Below are positions 11,656 to 22,164 of a stretch of DNA of 64,000 bases, piece after piece. Numbering within the stretch: position 1 is the stretch's first letter; every line of letters begins with the position of its first letter. Below the pieces are notes generated by a model that saw only the letters and a program-made list of their open reading frames with translations, ran no database searches and was not told where the DNA came from. The stretch spans positions 248,001 to 312,000 of the forward strand of contig JAVSML010000049.1 in NCBI GenBank assembly GCA_038503035.1, written 5' to 3'. The position numbers and the translations under genes are program-made. The DNA is from Crocodylus rhombifer (lineage: Eukaryota; Chordata; Crocodylia; Crocodylidae).

Positions 11656-11915
11656 GCTATGATATATGGCTATAAGAAATTTCATATATTCATCTGTGGG
11701 AAGTCTATGATAGCTGAAACTGATCATAAACCTTTGGTAATTATAACAAAGAAAGGGTTATCAGGCATGCCACCCAGATCACTGTTCTTTCAACTGCAAT
11801 TATATGATCTAGATATACAATACACAGCAGAAAAGCATCTACTTACTGCAGATATGTTGTCCAGAGCATATGATACAATGGAAAATGACAGAATTCCAGA
11901 CAGACCTAGTACACG
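11440..11915 (+). pseudogene. Ty3/Gypsy pol pseudogene: RNase H domain
   Basis: RNase H would remove the RNA strand during reverse transcription. Visible landmarks are 'PIKLSTEASKEGTGAALL' (the first catalytic Asp position reads Glu: TEAS where TDAS is usual), 'WRPVAYASRALSKSE', then after a stop at 11647-11649 'FHIFICGKSMIAETDHKPL' and 'ADMLSRAY'. The domain is continuous except for that single stop, since the two open pieces share a reading frame. It is followed by the RNase H-integrase linker. Confidence 0.8.
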
Positions 11916-12910
11916 CTAATCTAATTAAAAGAGTGATTCCTGTCTCAGATATGAGAATGTGGGCACTAACTGTAGAAGCTACTGCTCAGGACAACACATT
12001 GCAAAAAGTAATAACAGCTATTTGTTCTAGTTGTCCTGGAAAACATACCTACCCCTACTCTCAGTTCAAGGAAGAGCTGTTAGTACTGGATGGCATTTTG
12101 TTCAAAGGCTCAAAACTTGTTCCAGCATTGCTAACGAAAAACTTGTTAAACCGACTACATGAGGGGCATCGAAAAACATGTTAAACCGACTACATGAGGG
12201 GCATCTAGGCACTGAAAAGTGCAAAAGGAGAGCAAGGGGTGCTCTATATTGGCCCAACATAAATAATGATACAGAAGATGCTATAAAGGCTTGTACAAAT
12301 CAGTGCAAAAAAAGTGCCCATGATGCTCATGGAGAAGCCCGTCGCTCCGTGATATCGAGTGGGCATTGACTTGTTCGTACATGTAGGACAAAATGTCTAT
12401 TAGTGCTGGATCATTATTCTTACTATCCTGAAATTGCATTGCTCAAAACCACATCAGCAAAGCAGGTCATAATTCATATCAGATCCACTTTTGCTAAATA
12501 TGGGATGCTACAAATTGCAAGAACAGACAACAGACCTCTTGAGTTTAAAGAGTTTGCAAACAAATATGGATTCTTTCATAACACTTCAAGTCCTAAATAC
12601 CCACAATCCAATGGTCTGGTGGAAAATGGAGTACATAAAGGAAAGACATTGTTGAAAATAGCTATAGATTAACACACTGAAGTTAATTTGTCACTCATAA
12701 ATTACAGGGCAACACCCATGAAACACGGATTGTCTCTAGCAGAAATGCTGTTTAACAGGAAACTCAAAACCAGGCTGCCAAATATTGTGGATGATGCTCA
12801 ACATAATGAAAAGCAAGACATGAAAACACTAAAAAAAATTTACCAACTCAAAAACAGTACAATGCAAGAGTTCCAGGGAGTTACCACAACTGCACAACAA
12901 AGGTAAGATG
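11870..12910 (+). pseudogene. Ty3/Gypsy pol pseudogene: integrase
   Basis: Integrase would insert the cDNA. The N-terminal zinc-binding region follows the linker at about 12140-12330 ('LNRLHEGHLGTEKC', later 'CTNQCKK'). It is disrupted by a 35-bp tandem duplication at 12135-12204 that shifts the frame. The catalytic core follows: 'GIDLFVHVGQN' near 12363, 'LDHYSYYPEIALL' near 12405, 'RTDNRPLEF' near 12520 and 'QSNGLVENGVHKGKTLL' near 12610, keeping Asp, Asp and Glu in the expected order but in different frames. The C-terminal segment 12688-12906 has 'INYRATPMKHGLSLAEML' and 'NRKLKTRLPN'. At least four frame or stop breaks. Confidence 0.8.
12135..12204 (+). repeat. 35-bp tandem duplication within integrase
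   Basis: The 35-bp unit starting at 12135 is repeated from 12170 with one difference (cttg versus catg). Both copies contain 'ttaaaccgactacatgaggg'. Thirty-five is not a multiple of three, so the duplication shifts the reading frame. Confidence 0.9.
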
Positions 12911-13319
12911 CTGATTTCAGATGGACAAACATGGGAACAAAAAGCACTAGTTTCCCATCAAGTGGCTCCCAGACCCTATAAAGCAATCATACTGGAAGGA
13001 CAGGTGTTAAGAAGGAACAGACACACTTGAAGCTTGTAAAGGGGAGAAAAGAAGCAGCATCACAAGATTCACCAAGGAAACAGAGCTAACAAAGCAACAA
13101 GAAACGGCAGAGGAGATTGAAAATGACAGAAGTAGAGACATTTGAACAAAGAAACGAAACAAAAACTGAACCAATAAGGATTGAGAATGCAGAGAAACTG
13201 AGAAGCTCACTTAGAGCTAAAACACCAAAGACAAAAACTAGTTGAGACCTGTTAAAATGTGCCTTAATTATGGCTTGAACTAAATTGCCAATGCTAGTAC
13301 TATATGGGGATAGGTTACA

Positions 13320-13493
13320 TGTAAAAGGCGGAAGATGTGTGGATAACTTTAAGAGTGTAATGTGCAAGTTGCTACATTTTCCCCTCCCCCCACTGCAGGA
13401 GGGAACAGCAGATCAGTAGGCTAAGAAGCCTCTGTGAATAAACAAGCTTTATCATTTTATAAGTTTAACTCCTTGGTCTTTTGAAAATATTCA
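13320..13493 (+). repeat. 3' LTR of the Ty3/Gypsy element
   Basis: Aligns with 9265-9443; AATAAA at 13437-13442; ends in CA at 13493. A run of C (13380-13391) replaces part of the 5' copy's 'tttgggga' stretch. Purine-rich DNA upstream (around 13305-13335) is a candidate polypurine tract, but its exact edge with the LTR is unclear. Confidence 0.8.
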
Positions 13494-14684
13494 AAAGCTT
13501 TATTCTTCACTACATTCAAATCCTGAATTAGGCTAATCTCAGGGCAAAAAATACACTATTACAAAGGTCTGCATCTAGGAAGGAAAGGATGGTTTTAATT
13601 ATACATCTGCAGGACTAAAGGCTAAATCCTCTCTTCACCTCCTACAGTGCAAGTGCTAATTAGCGAAAAGGCAGCAGAAACATGGAACTACACAAATCAA
13701 GCATATTTCCCAAGCATAGAGGGCATGATGACTATGGACACTATTACAATCCATGAATTCAGCTCCATTTCTACTGCCACTCTGTGGTTAGGGAAAGAGA
13801 TGAGAAGAAGATTGCCATCTTGATGCAAGAATCTTAGTGAAAACTCTGAAGACAGCTTCTAATGGAGATCATTAACAAGATTCCTAATGTCTTTCCTTTT
13901 CCCATGCCTTCTCTTTTACAACTGCCTCCCTTCCTCCTCCAATATAACACTTATTTGAGGCCCAAGATATTAAGTAAACAGGCCTGCATCTTTTAAAATG
14001 CAGTATTGTTCTATTGCCACAGAGTTAGTAACAGGAGCTACATATTATTAAACCATGGAGTGGTTAATCAGGTACCAGCACACGCTTCAACACTAGAGTT
14101 GTAGTATCAATTTATAATGTTACCAACAAGGCAATTTAAACTGCTTAGATGTCAGAGATTTATCTAATTGGACTCTCAGTAACATAAATTTTACAGGGAG
14201 AGGAATATAGATGCATTTATTGGGGACAAGTTCACAACATTAAAACATTTTTCAGGTAGTTTTTCTGTTACATATGGTATTGTAAGCCTATACTGGAATA
14301 TTAAGTGGGTGAAGTGTGTTATAAATGACAAAGATATATTTGTCACTTAATTCAGAATTGCATGACAATCTGATCATTGCTTTCATATCATCCTGTATTC
14401 CTGGTTAAGTATCAGGAAAAGAAGTGATAAGTCAGAGTACAAAAACTACTAAAGCTACAGATATTCTTGAACTTTGACACAGGTAGACACTGGGCTTTCC
14501 CCATCTTCTAATTTAGTGGACTTACATGAGACCTGTGGCGTCTGAGGTCAAAAGAAGCTGGAAAAGGAAATGACCGGGTCAGTAATACAAAAGTAAGATT
14601 GCATATTATGTTATCAACATCAGAGCTCTTATAAATACATATAGTATAATTTCTCTCTTCTCATACTCTGCTTTCTGCACATCC
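13494..14684. other. no gene seen
   Basis: AT-rich unique-looking DNA; no repeat landmarks or coding signal recognised. Confidence 0.5.
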
Positions 14685-14835
14685 TTTCACAGCATCTGAT
14701 AAAGTGAACTTGAGTTCATGAAAGTGTATGTTCTCTGTATATAAAGATCATGTTATTTAGTTAGTCTATAAAGGTGCATATCTAACTCTGGCTTCTGACT
14801 GATTTCAGACTAACATGGCTAACTACCTCTCTCTC
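14685..14835 (-). repeat. short interspersed repeat, SINE-like or Penelope-like
   Basis: 'catctgataaagtgaacttg' with 'agttcatgaaagtgtatg', then 'ttagtctataaaggtgcata' and finally 'agactaacatggctaacta' are the ordered landmarks of a common sauropsid interspersed repeat, read from its tail on this strand. I am unsure of its formal class. Confidence 0.6.
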
Positions 14836-14839
14836 TACA

Positions 14840-15573
14840 TATTTTAGTCAGAGTCCTGTGACTGCACATGCTGGCACTAAATTAGCTTGAACTGAGATTA
14901 CTAGATTTAACCAAATTAATATAAATATTAAACAACCATATTTGCATTATAATCACATATTTTCTCATATTACAAAGATAAGATTCATCTTAATCCATTT
15001 TCTTGACTAATCATTTTTTGTTTTTATTTGTGAGCGTGATACACTATAGGACAATAGACATTTTCATTTGTGATCTGCACAATGATAGCTTAAGAGCTGC
15101 AATATACACATACTACCCAAATGAATGACACAAAAATTGGCTGTCATAAATGAAGTGAGTGAACATAACATGGCAAAGAAATCAGAACAAAGGAGGTAAT
15201 TTGCAGATGATGTTAGTTACATGAGAATAACAATGATATTTTAGCACTGCACAGTCAGAACAATAGAAATAATTTGCACAGAAAAGTTTTAAAGAAAAGA
15301 AAGAAAAATGGTATCTTTCATCATAAAGACTTGAAAAATCACGAACATACTTTTCCAGAAGACAAGTATGGTTGACTGTAGAAATAAATATAGATTTGAT
15401 ATGGTTCTCCACCCAAATGCTTTGTGAACTACAGAGGGAGGGGACTACAAAGAGATTTTAAAAAATTAATAGTTTCCACCTAGTAAGCTATAAATGCCCA
15501 GAGAAAAAGCCACTAACCCTATGAGAAAGTAGGGATCACAACCCCTAGAAAGGTAGCAGTTATATTTGTGAGG
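14840..15573. other. no gene seen
   Basis: AT-rich; the 76-codon minus-strand frame at 15182-15412 has no recognisable domain. Confidence 0.5.
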
Positions 15574-15581
15574 CCCTAGCC

Positions 15582-15769
15582 CAGTGTTCTCCAAAGTGGA
15601 GTGCGCGCACGCCAGGGGGTGCTCAAGACAATCCACTGGGGTGCGGGAAGAAAATATTAGAACTTCTATTTATATTTATATAAATATAAATATACATATA
15701 TTGGGGGTGCATGCTCAAAAATTTTTTTACTGATAGGGGCGCGCGATCAAAAACGTTTGGAGACCACTG
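15582..15769. mobile_element. hAT-type MITE with perfect 8-bp target duplication
   Basis: The 188-bp element starts CAGTGTTCTCCAAA and ends TTTGGAGACCACTG, which are inverted repeats. It is flanked on both sides by the identical 8-mer CCCTAGCC (15574-15581 and 15770-15777). An 8-bp duplication with CAGTG-type ends is diagnostic of the hAT superfamily. It has no coding capacity. A perfect 26-bp AT palindrome sits at 15667-15692 in the middle. The CpG-rich 'gcgcgc' tracts are unusual for an old element. Confidence 0.93.
15667..15692. repeat. perfect 26-bp AT palindrome
   Basis: The 13 bases 'tatttatatttat' are followed immediately by their exact reverse complement. It lies inside the hAT-type element at 15582-15769. 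Confidence 0.95.
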
Positions 15770-15855
15770 CCCTAGCCCATGCTATAAGCAGTGGCACCTT
15801 TAAGGAGAGGAGAGACGCTAGCCAGCCAGATGAGGATAGGGTGTTCTATTCCACT

Positions 15856-16153
15856 TAGGGCGCGTCTACATGTCATCCTATGTTGCCATAGCGACACAGT
15901 ATGTCACCATACAAGAAGCTATGGCTATGTAGCAATCATGTGAGTCCACACATGACCAGCAGCTACCTTGCTATAGCGGTGTGTTTCCCCATTTTAGTGT
16001 GCTGCTACAGTGGAGTAGCAGCTAAAACTAACCATGCATTATGCATATGACATAGTACAGGCATTTACTGCACTGTACTTTACTACGTCCAAAAGCAAGT
16101 ACTAAAGCACGGCACAGTAACAACATCACCATACAAAGTGTAGATGCAACCAG
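15856..16153. mobile_element. non-autonomous hAT-like element with 'gtctaca' ends
   Basis: The left end reads 'agggcgcgtctacatg'; the reverse complement of the right end reads 'tggttgcatctacac'. Length is about 298 bp, non-coding, with repeated 'ctatggc/ctatagc' and 'ctgctac' words. It belongs with the elements at 4785, 16307, 43978 and perhaps 28925 and 50041. No clear target duplication. Confidence 0.6.
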
Positions 16154-16306
16154 AAAGGTTTAAATGAGGTCCGAAGGGAGATGGTACCAGAAAGCCTACA
16201 GGTGGACACAGATCAGTGACAAGGGCCCACATGTAAGTAGAGAAAATAAGACTTAGCCATAAGACTAAAATGCAAGGGGAAACTGCAGTAGGGCTAAAAT
16301 AGCTAA

Positions 16307-16376
16307 GAGTGGGCACATCTATACGAGATGCTACTGTGCAGTCGTTACTGTGCATTTATTTAGTACTTGTATTAGC
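16307..16376 (+). mobile_element. hAT-like short element, end fragment
   Basis: 'gtgggcacatctatacgag' followed by 'atgctactgtgcag' and 'ttactgtgcatttatttagt' matches the element at 4785-5000, and the inverted end of the element at 43978-44245. Only one end is present; it stops where CR1 sequence begins. Confidence 0.6.
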
Positions 16377-16387
16377 AAGTATCAAGT

Positions 16388-16495
16388 GGTGTTTTCCAGG
16401 CCTCTGTATCCACTATTGTTCAATACCTTCATTAATGACTTCAAAGATTGAACTGAGTGCAGACCTCAAATTTGCAGGTGACAAGTGTTGGATAG
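16388..16495 (+). mobile_element. CR1 reverse transcriptase fragment
   Basis: Shifting frames give 'NTFINDFKD' and then 'SADLKFAGD', corresponding to the LFN.FIND and KFADDT (catalytic) region of CR1 RT. The second catalytic aspartate region is altered (FAGD). Only about 100 bp are recognisable. Confidence 0.65.
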
Positions 16496-16499
16496 ACTA

Positions 16500-17105
16500 C
16501 AAGCCCTGTGCTCCTGAAGCTAAGACTGTTGCAAAACCTTTCAGTAGGCATCCTGCCCCTTTCACCTCCCCCATTCTCCTTAATATAAACAAGGTCTCAG
16601 CTTCTAACTCAAGTCTCTTCTTCCTTTTCCCTTCCTGAAAGATTGCCAGACTTAACTGACTTGCCAACAAAATGTTATGAGCAGGGAGTTTTAAGGCCCT
16701 TTCATATCACACCTGTAAGATAAATCAAGTGACACCTTCCAGGAAGATTTGGGAGTAGATGAATAGCAAGGAAACAACTTAGATACACATACCAAAGTAG
16801 GTTACACCTGCATTGGTATCTGTGTGGTAACTGATGATTGGTTTTCTTATAAAATTATTGAAATTAAATTGACTTCTGTTGTTATTCAATGTATAATAAA
16901 GGCATAAACATGGAACTATTCTATTAGATTTTAAAAATGCAAGCCTTGTGTACACTCCTTCTGCCAGCTCATCCAATCAGCTGGCTGACTGAAGCAAGTT
17001 ATACTCACCATGTTATTTCTTTAAGCTTAATACTACGTCATGCAGCTAACGAGCTAACAAAGCTTAGTTCATGGTCAGGGCCTAGCCAATCCAGCTACTT
17101 GCAAC
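16500..17105. other. no gene seen
   Basis: No domain in any frame. A 'ccttcc..ttcccttcctg' pyrimidine-rich patch lies at 16600-16640. Confidence 0.5.
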
Positions 17106-17109
17106 AGCT

Positions 17110-17665
17110 GGGGTAAAGTATGCTTTGGAAAACAGTATTACAATAAAAGTGACCTCAGTAAACTAGAGAAGTTATCTGAAATGAATTAGATGATGCCCAG
17201 TAAAGAAAAGTGTGAAGTCATCCAGAGACTTAGGAACAAATCAAATGCATAAATCCAAATTAGGGGACAACCTGCTAGACTTCAGTAATGCTGAAAAGGA
17301 TATAGGGATTATCCTGGACTATGAACTGAACAGATGTCAAACATGTAGCATTATAGCAAACTAAAGAACAAAAGAAAAAGCTGATGGCATGCTGGCTATC
17401 CTGGGTGTTATACTATTAAAACTATCCCTAACAATCTGCTTCTCTCTCATGGTAATCACTGTAATTTAGACTGAACCACTTCTCAGATCAGAGTATCTGG
17501 GAGGATGAGTAGTGACACTCTATATGGCAAAAAAGAGAGGGGAGTTTAGGACTCTAACACATATAGCTGGAGTGATTTAGACAGGGATATTTTGGCCTGC
17601 AGCAGGGATTGTACTAGATGAACTCCCAGGGTCCCTTCCAGCCCCATTTTACTATGGTTTTATAG
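17110..17665 (+). mobile_element. old CR1 LINE, ORF2 thumb to 3' end
   Basis: The plus strand shows decayed RT-thumb sequence ('agtaaagaaaagtgtgaagt', then 'ggacaacctgctagacttca', 'gctgaaaaggatatagggat'), corresponding to the EKC.V and AEKDLGVI motifs. It ends in the canonical CR1 tail 'actagatgaactcccagggt' / 'cccttccagcccc' at about 17610-17655. Frames are fully broken; part of the C-terminal ORF2 is deleted or unrecognisable. Confidence 0.75.
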
Positions 17666-17997
17666 TATGAGATCATTTAGGCTGTAGCAGAGCTCTTAAA
17701 AGATTTAAAAATTAAAAAGGAATCATATAAAAAGTGGAAAGCAGGTCACATGACTACAGATGAGTATAAAGGAGTATTATAAGCATGCCAGGATAAAAAT
17801 CAGATAGGCTTACACACAAAATGAGTTTCAATTAGCAAGGGACATAAAAGGCAATAAGAAATGCATTACAAGCAAAAGGAAGACAAAGAAAGTAGAGGTC
17901 TTTTATTTAATGGGAAAGGCCATTACAGCTGGTGGAGAAAAAGCTGAATATTCAATACCTTCTTTCCATCAGGCTTCATAAAAATGCTTCACTGTGA

Positions 17998-18110
17998 TAA
18001 GGGGTGTATTTGGTAGCCATGTTGGTCTGAGACAAAAAAGAATGCAAAAAGCTAGAACTCTTGGTTCAGAAATGATACCCTTTATTGTGATTAGATACTT
18101 CATTGTGGTT
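17998..18110 (+). repeat. short interspersed repeat inserted in CR1
   Basis: Begins 'tttggtagccatgttggtct' and continues with 'agctagaactcttggttcag' and 'aaatgataccctttattg'. The head and the 'agaactcttgg' motif match the inverted pair at 6298-6600. CR1 sequence resumes directly after it. Confidence 0.6.
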
Positions 18111-18274
18111 AGATACTTAACCAAATTAATTTTAACAAGGAGACAGGAATGCAGACCATAATAGGGAAAGAACTGGTTAAAGAGTATTTAGAAAAAGAAA
18201 TAGAGAGGTTTAAAAATTGGTAAGGCCTGATGAATTCACCAAAAGTCAATTAGTCAGAACATTCTGAATTACTG

Positions 18275-18425
18275 GTTATATAGAGGAGCAGTTAGCTGTG
18301 TTGGTCTTAAGGCAGAAGACATGTTAGATTTGCACTCAATTGCACTCAATGTTACTAACTGTAAACAGAGACACACCAGCTTTCATAGGCAGCAGCTTAC
18401 TTAATCAGAGGTGCCTTCTTAGCAT
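18275..18425 (+). repeat. short interspersed repeat inserted in CR1
   Basis: 'gagcagttagctgtgttggt' at the head and 'ccagctttcataggcagcag' then 'cttacttaatcagaggtgcc' at the tail match the arrangement of the repeat at 14685-14835 in the opposite orientation. Confidence 0.55.
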
Positions 18426-19329
18426 CTGAAGTAGTAATGTGCTGCTTTCAAAAACTTGTACCTCTCTGATTCAGCTGCTATAAGGTGCAAATGTACCTTT
18501 CCTTCTTCATAGGTTATCATCATCCAGAACTCTTGAAATATAAACTAGGCCCTCAAAAAATAAAAGGAGAAAACATAGTACCCTTCTCCCCAGCTAGAAG
18601 CTAGCTCCAATCTCTACAAGGATCTTGAAATGAATTCTTAAAAGAAATAATCTGCATGTGCCTAGAAGATATGGTTATATGAAATAGAAAACAAAGGTCC
18701 TGTCAAACCAGTCTAATTTCCTTGACAGGATAACTGGCATAATTGTTAAAAAAAAAGTAGTAGATATAACTATCTTGATAAAACTTTTAACAGTCTCATA
18801 AGCAAGCTAATTAATTGTGGTCTAGACATAATCAGTAAAAGGTGGGCACGCAGCTGACTCAATAATGGCTCTCAAAATAATTCTCACTGGTTAGCTATGA
18901 AACTCCACTTGGGATGCCTTTCCACTTCCATAGAGGTCCGTTTTAGTACCAATTCTGTTAAGCATTTTTAATTATTATTGACGTAAATGGCATAACAGAA
19001 TGTACTCTTGCTAAATTTGTGGACAATGTCCAGCTAAGAGTGGTTGCAAACACTTCATAGGACTCAGTTCAGAATACAAATGATCAACAGATTGGAACAA
19101 GAATCTGGATGGTAGCATAACTAAAGCAGGGTAACAAGGTCAACAGCATTGGGCACCAACTTATTGGGGTAAGGAAAGGGGGGTAATAACAGCCAACATT
19201 ACTGCCAGCTTGTCAAGCTGCCCTGTTCTGCCTCTGAGTCCAAAAATCAACAAGATAAAAATTAGTAAAGTACAACATGCTGCACTTAAGAAGAAATCAA
19301 TTTATATAAGTACAAAATGGGTATATAAT

Positions 19330-21180
19330 AGATTTAATAGACATTAGGGCTGGAAGGGACCTCAGAAGATCAGCGAGTCCAGCACCCCACCCAAAGGATA
19401 GGAAGTCAGCTGGGGTCATAGGATCCCAGCAAAATAAGCATCTAATTTGCTCTTGAAGGTGTTCAATGTAGGTGCCTAAACCACCTCCAATGGCAGGCTG
19501 TTCCAGACCTCGGGGGCTCGGACAGTAAAGAAATTCTTCCTTATGTCCAGCCTGAAACGGTCTTGCAGTAGTTTATAACTGTTCGACCTCGTCATCCCTT
19601 GGGGCGCTCTGGTGAACAACCATTCCCCCAGATACTGGTGGTCACCCCTAATAAAATTATAGGTGGCCATGAGGTTACCCCTGAGCCTGCGCTTTTCCAG
19701 GCTAAAGAGCCCCATGGCTCTCAGCCTGTCATCATAAGGTCTGTTTTCATGACCTCTGATCACGCGTGTTGCTCTCCTCTGGACTCTCTCAAGCTTCTCC
19801 ACATCCTTTTTGAATTGTGGGGTGCAAAACTGAATGCGGTACTCCAGCTGCAGCCTCACTAAGGCCGAGAATGACGTCTCGGGATTTGCTTGAGAAGCAT
19901 CTATGGATGCAAGCCAGCGTTTTGGTCACTTTATTAGCCGCAGCATCGCATTGCAGGCTCATGTTCATCTTGTGGTCAATGATGACCCCCAAATCTCTTT
20001 CTTCTGTAGCGTTAGCTAGTGTAGCGCTGCCGAGCCTATAAGGATGCTGCAGGTTTTTCCTCCCAAGGTGGAGAGCCTTGCATTTTTCAGTGTTAAACAC
20101 CATCAGGTTCTCGTCTGCCCATTTGCTGAGCCTGTCCAGTTCAGCCTGGATCACCCGCCTGTCCTCTGGCGTGGATGTTTTGCCCCAAAGTTTGGTGTCA
20201 TTGGCGAACTTGGCCAGTCCACTTCTGACTCCAATGCCCATATCATTAATGAAGATGTTGAACAATAAGGGTCCAAGGACAAAGCCTTGGGGGACCCCAC
20301 TGGTCACAGGGCACCATGATGATTGTCTTCCGTCAATTACAACCCTCTGGGTCCGAACACGGAGCCAATTTCCCAGCCAGCGGATCATGGTGGACTCAAG
20401 GCCACAATTGGCCAGTTTCACCAAGAGGTGATCATGAGATACCAGATCAAAGGTTTTTTTCAAGTCAAGATATATGACAACAATATCCTCTCCCTTGTCC
20501 AGGTGATAGGTCACCTGGTCATAGAAGGAAATGAGATTGGTCAAGCAAGACCTACCCGCAACAAACCCATGCTGGCTATCCCTCAGGATGTTGGCATTGG
20601 CCACCATTAAGGATGGCCTCTTTAATAAACTTTTCTAAGGTCTTCCCTGGGATAGAAGTCAGGCTGATGGGCCTATAGTTAGCCGGATCCAGTTTCCTCC
20701 CTCTCTTGAAGATTGGCACCACATTAGCCTTCTTGCAGATAGGGCACTACACTACACCAAAGTGCCAGGAGTTTTCAAAGATCCGTGCCAGGGGCTGGGC
20801 TATGATGCTCGCCAGCTCCTTGAGTACCCTGGGGTGTAGATTGTCAGGGCCGGCTGACTTGAAGGTATCCAGCCTCTCAAGGTGTTCCTTCACAAGGTCG
20901 GGATTTATGGAGGGCAGGGGATCACCCTCACCTGGACCTCCCTGTCCTGTAGTGGGCATGGGCATCCCATGGCACTGATGAAAGACCGACATAAAGTACC
21001 CATTTAATAGGTTGTTTTTTTCCTGGGCGTCAGTTGTCAGTTGTCCCGTCTGGTTCAGCAGGGGTCCAATGTTGTTTTTACTTTTCTTCTGGCTCTTCAC
21101 ATATCTGAAAAGGGAACTTTTTATTGTCCTTGATGCTTGAAGCATCAGTTCAGCAGAAAAGCATTTTGTGGTTATCATGG
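19330..21180 (-). mobile_element. CR1 LINE, 5'-truncated, ~1.85 kb
   Basis: The 3' end lies at the left ('acattagggctggaagggac', 19340-19362) and the 5' truncation point near 21180. It covers the EN-RT linker, the whole RT and the C-terminal domain of ORF2, about 80% identical by eye to the copy at 29370-31511. CR1 ORF2 normally provides endonuclease and reverse transcriptase; the endonuclease is absent here through 5' truncation. Confidence 0.93.
19476..21178 (-). pseudogene. CR1 ORF2 pseudogene (RT, three frames)
   Basis: Three open pieces in three different frames: 20747-21178 (linker and start of RT, ending 'PLARIFENSWHFGVV'), 19789-20607 (RT core, 272 codons) and 19476-19859 (C-terminal domain). 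RT landmarks in the core are 'SQHGFVAGRSCLTNLI', 'VIYLDLKKTFDLVSHDH' (catalytic Asp kept), 'SGVPQGFVLGPLLFNIFIND' and 'KFANDTKLWG', where the first Asp of the catalytic pair reads Asn (codon 20200-20202). The shift near 19873 is caused by an 11-bp deletion relative to the copy at 29.4-31.5 kb, just before 'ggccttagtgag'. A second shift lies near 20610-20745. Confidence 0.88.
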
Positions 21181-21181
21181 A

Positions 21182-21540
21182 TCACAAACAAAATAGTTAG
21201 AAGTGATTGAGAAATGAGGGTGGGAAGTTACAATTAACTGGCATTTTTTCCTTTGTTAAAAATGGAGATTTCCATCCTCATTAAACTCATAGAAATGAGT
21301 TTCTACTTAAGTTAAAAAGTTAAAATAGTTCTCAAATCATTTTTAGAAAGACAAACACAATCCCTCTCTTGCAAGTTTAGTATCATATTAGGAAGTTAGA
21401 ATTAGTGCTTTAATTTGATGAGCTAGTGCCTTAGTATGCCTGATTTACGAGAGTCAACATGAGAAAACATTCTGTGGCACATGCTGAAGAGTGAATCCAA
21501 GAACAAAGGGTTCTGACAGAAGTGACATTTGTTGCACGAC
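21182..21540. other. no gene seen
   Basis: AT-rich sequence between the CR1 copy and the GC-rich block; no landmark recognised. Confidence 0.5.
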
Positions 21541-22160
21541 TGGCTCCCTGAAAGCATTTTACCGCCATGCCATGACATGTGCACAGGTGCAGAGCACTTT
21601 AAAAGGGGCCAATTGTGTGGCAAATAAACCCTCATCTAATAAGGGATCAGATGAAGGCACTCCAAAGTGTAGTGCCTTAGGGAACTTGTGTTTCCTAGGG
21701 TCAATCTGCCAGTGCAATTGGAGCTGGTACCCCTAGTGCTGTCTGAAGGAAGCAAGCGGGGAGAGAGATCTGCAGGCTGGGGTTTGTCCAGCCTGAGGTG
21801 GAGTGGGGGGCAGGTGGATTGGAGCCTCCTCCCCGTCCCCCTTCCTGCAGTCCCAGCCAGGCAAACCCCAGCCTCCACAGCTCCCTTCCTCTTTCTCCCT
21901 CCCTTCCTTTAGACAGCACTGAAGCTGGCGGGGGGGAGAAGGGGGTTGTCTGACTTGAACTGAAGGAGGATCAGGGCAGGGGACCATCAGCTCAGTAATC
22001 ATGGGACAGCCAGGAATGCTCAATCCCTCCCTCCCCCCACCCCAACAGATGAACAGCTATTGTGTTGGTGGGGGATGGGAGAGGGAGAGGGATTAACTGC
22101 AATGCAAAGCACCATGTGTTAGAGCAGGGACCTGCACCTGTCAGCACCCGAAGTGTTAAC
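21540..22160. other. GC-rich block, probable unclassified DNA transposon
   Basis: GC content rises sharply relative to both flanks, with polypurine and polypyrimidine patches and overlapping open frames of 60-96 codons on both strands. These frames are explained by composition (few stop codons in GC-rich DNA) and show no domain. The size and abrupt edges resemble the hAT-type elements elsewhere in the window, but I could not find matching ends or a target duplication. Confidence 0.4.
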
Positions 22161-22164
22161 ACAC

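Larger units (their letters stand above)
9265..13493 (+). mobile_element. full-length, inactive Ty3/Gypsy LTR retrotransposon (~4.2 kb)
   Basis: Two related direct repeats (LTRs) flank a decayed gag-pol region in the order Gag zinc knuckle, protease, reverse transcriptase, RNase H, integrase. Integrase lying after RNase H places it in Ty3/Gypsy (Metaviridae-like) rather than Ty1/Copia. Gag and Pol fragments most resemble the vertebrate lineage related to K02A2.6-type elements (recall of family style, no search made). At least eight frame breaks, a missing central RT segment and a 35-bp tandem duplication show it is dead. No env-like frame is visible between integrase and the 3' LTR. No target-site duplication was found. 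Confidence 0.9.
17670..19115 (+). mobile_element. old CR1 LINE, EN-RT linker through RT, interrupted
   Basis: A second, longer old CR1 begins near 17670 with linker sequence ('KKWKAGHMTTDEYK', around 17740), continues at 18110-18260 and 18600-18830 (an 'RSCLTNLI'-like region and 'VDITILIKLLTVS', matching VYLDF.KAFDTVSH), and reaches the RT core at 18940-19030 ('PILLSIF..YY' and 'CTLAKFVDNVQ', matching the FADD motif region). Two short interspersed repeats interrupt it at 17998-18110 and 18275-18425. It has many stops and frame changes. Confidence 0.7.

Noticed and set aside
12910..13320. Possible env gene after integrase in the Gypsy element
   Set aside because: The sequence up to the 3' LTR is short and Lys/Glu-rich on the plus strand with no signal peptide or membrane segment; it reads as the end of pol and spacer.
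18001..18060. tRNA-derived SINE head
   Set aside because: The 'gtagccatgttggtctgag' head does not show clear A-box and B-box promoter spacing, so a tRNA origin was not claimed.
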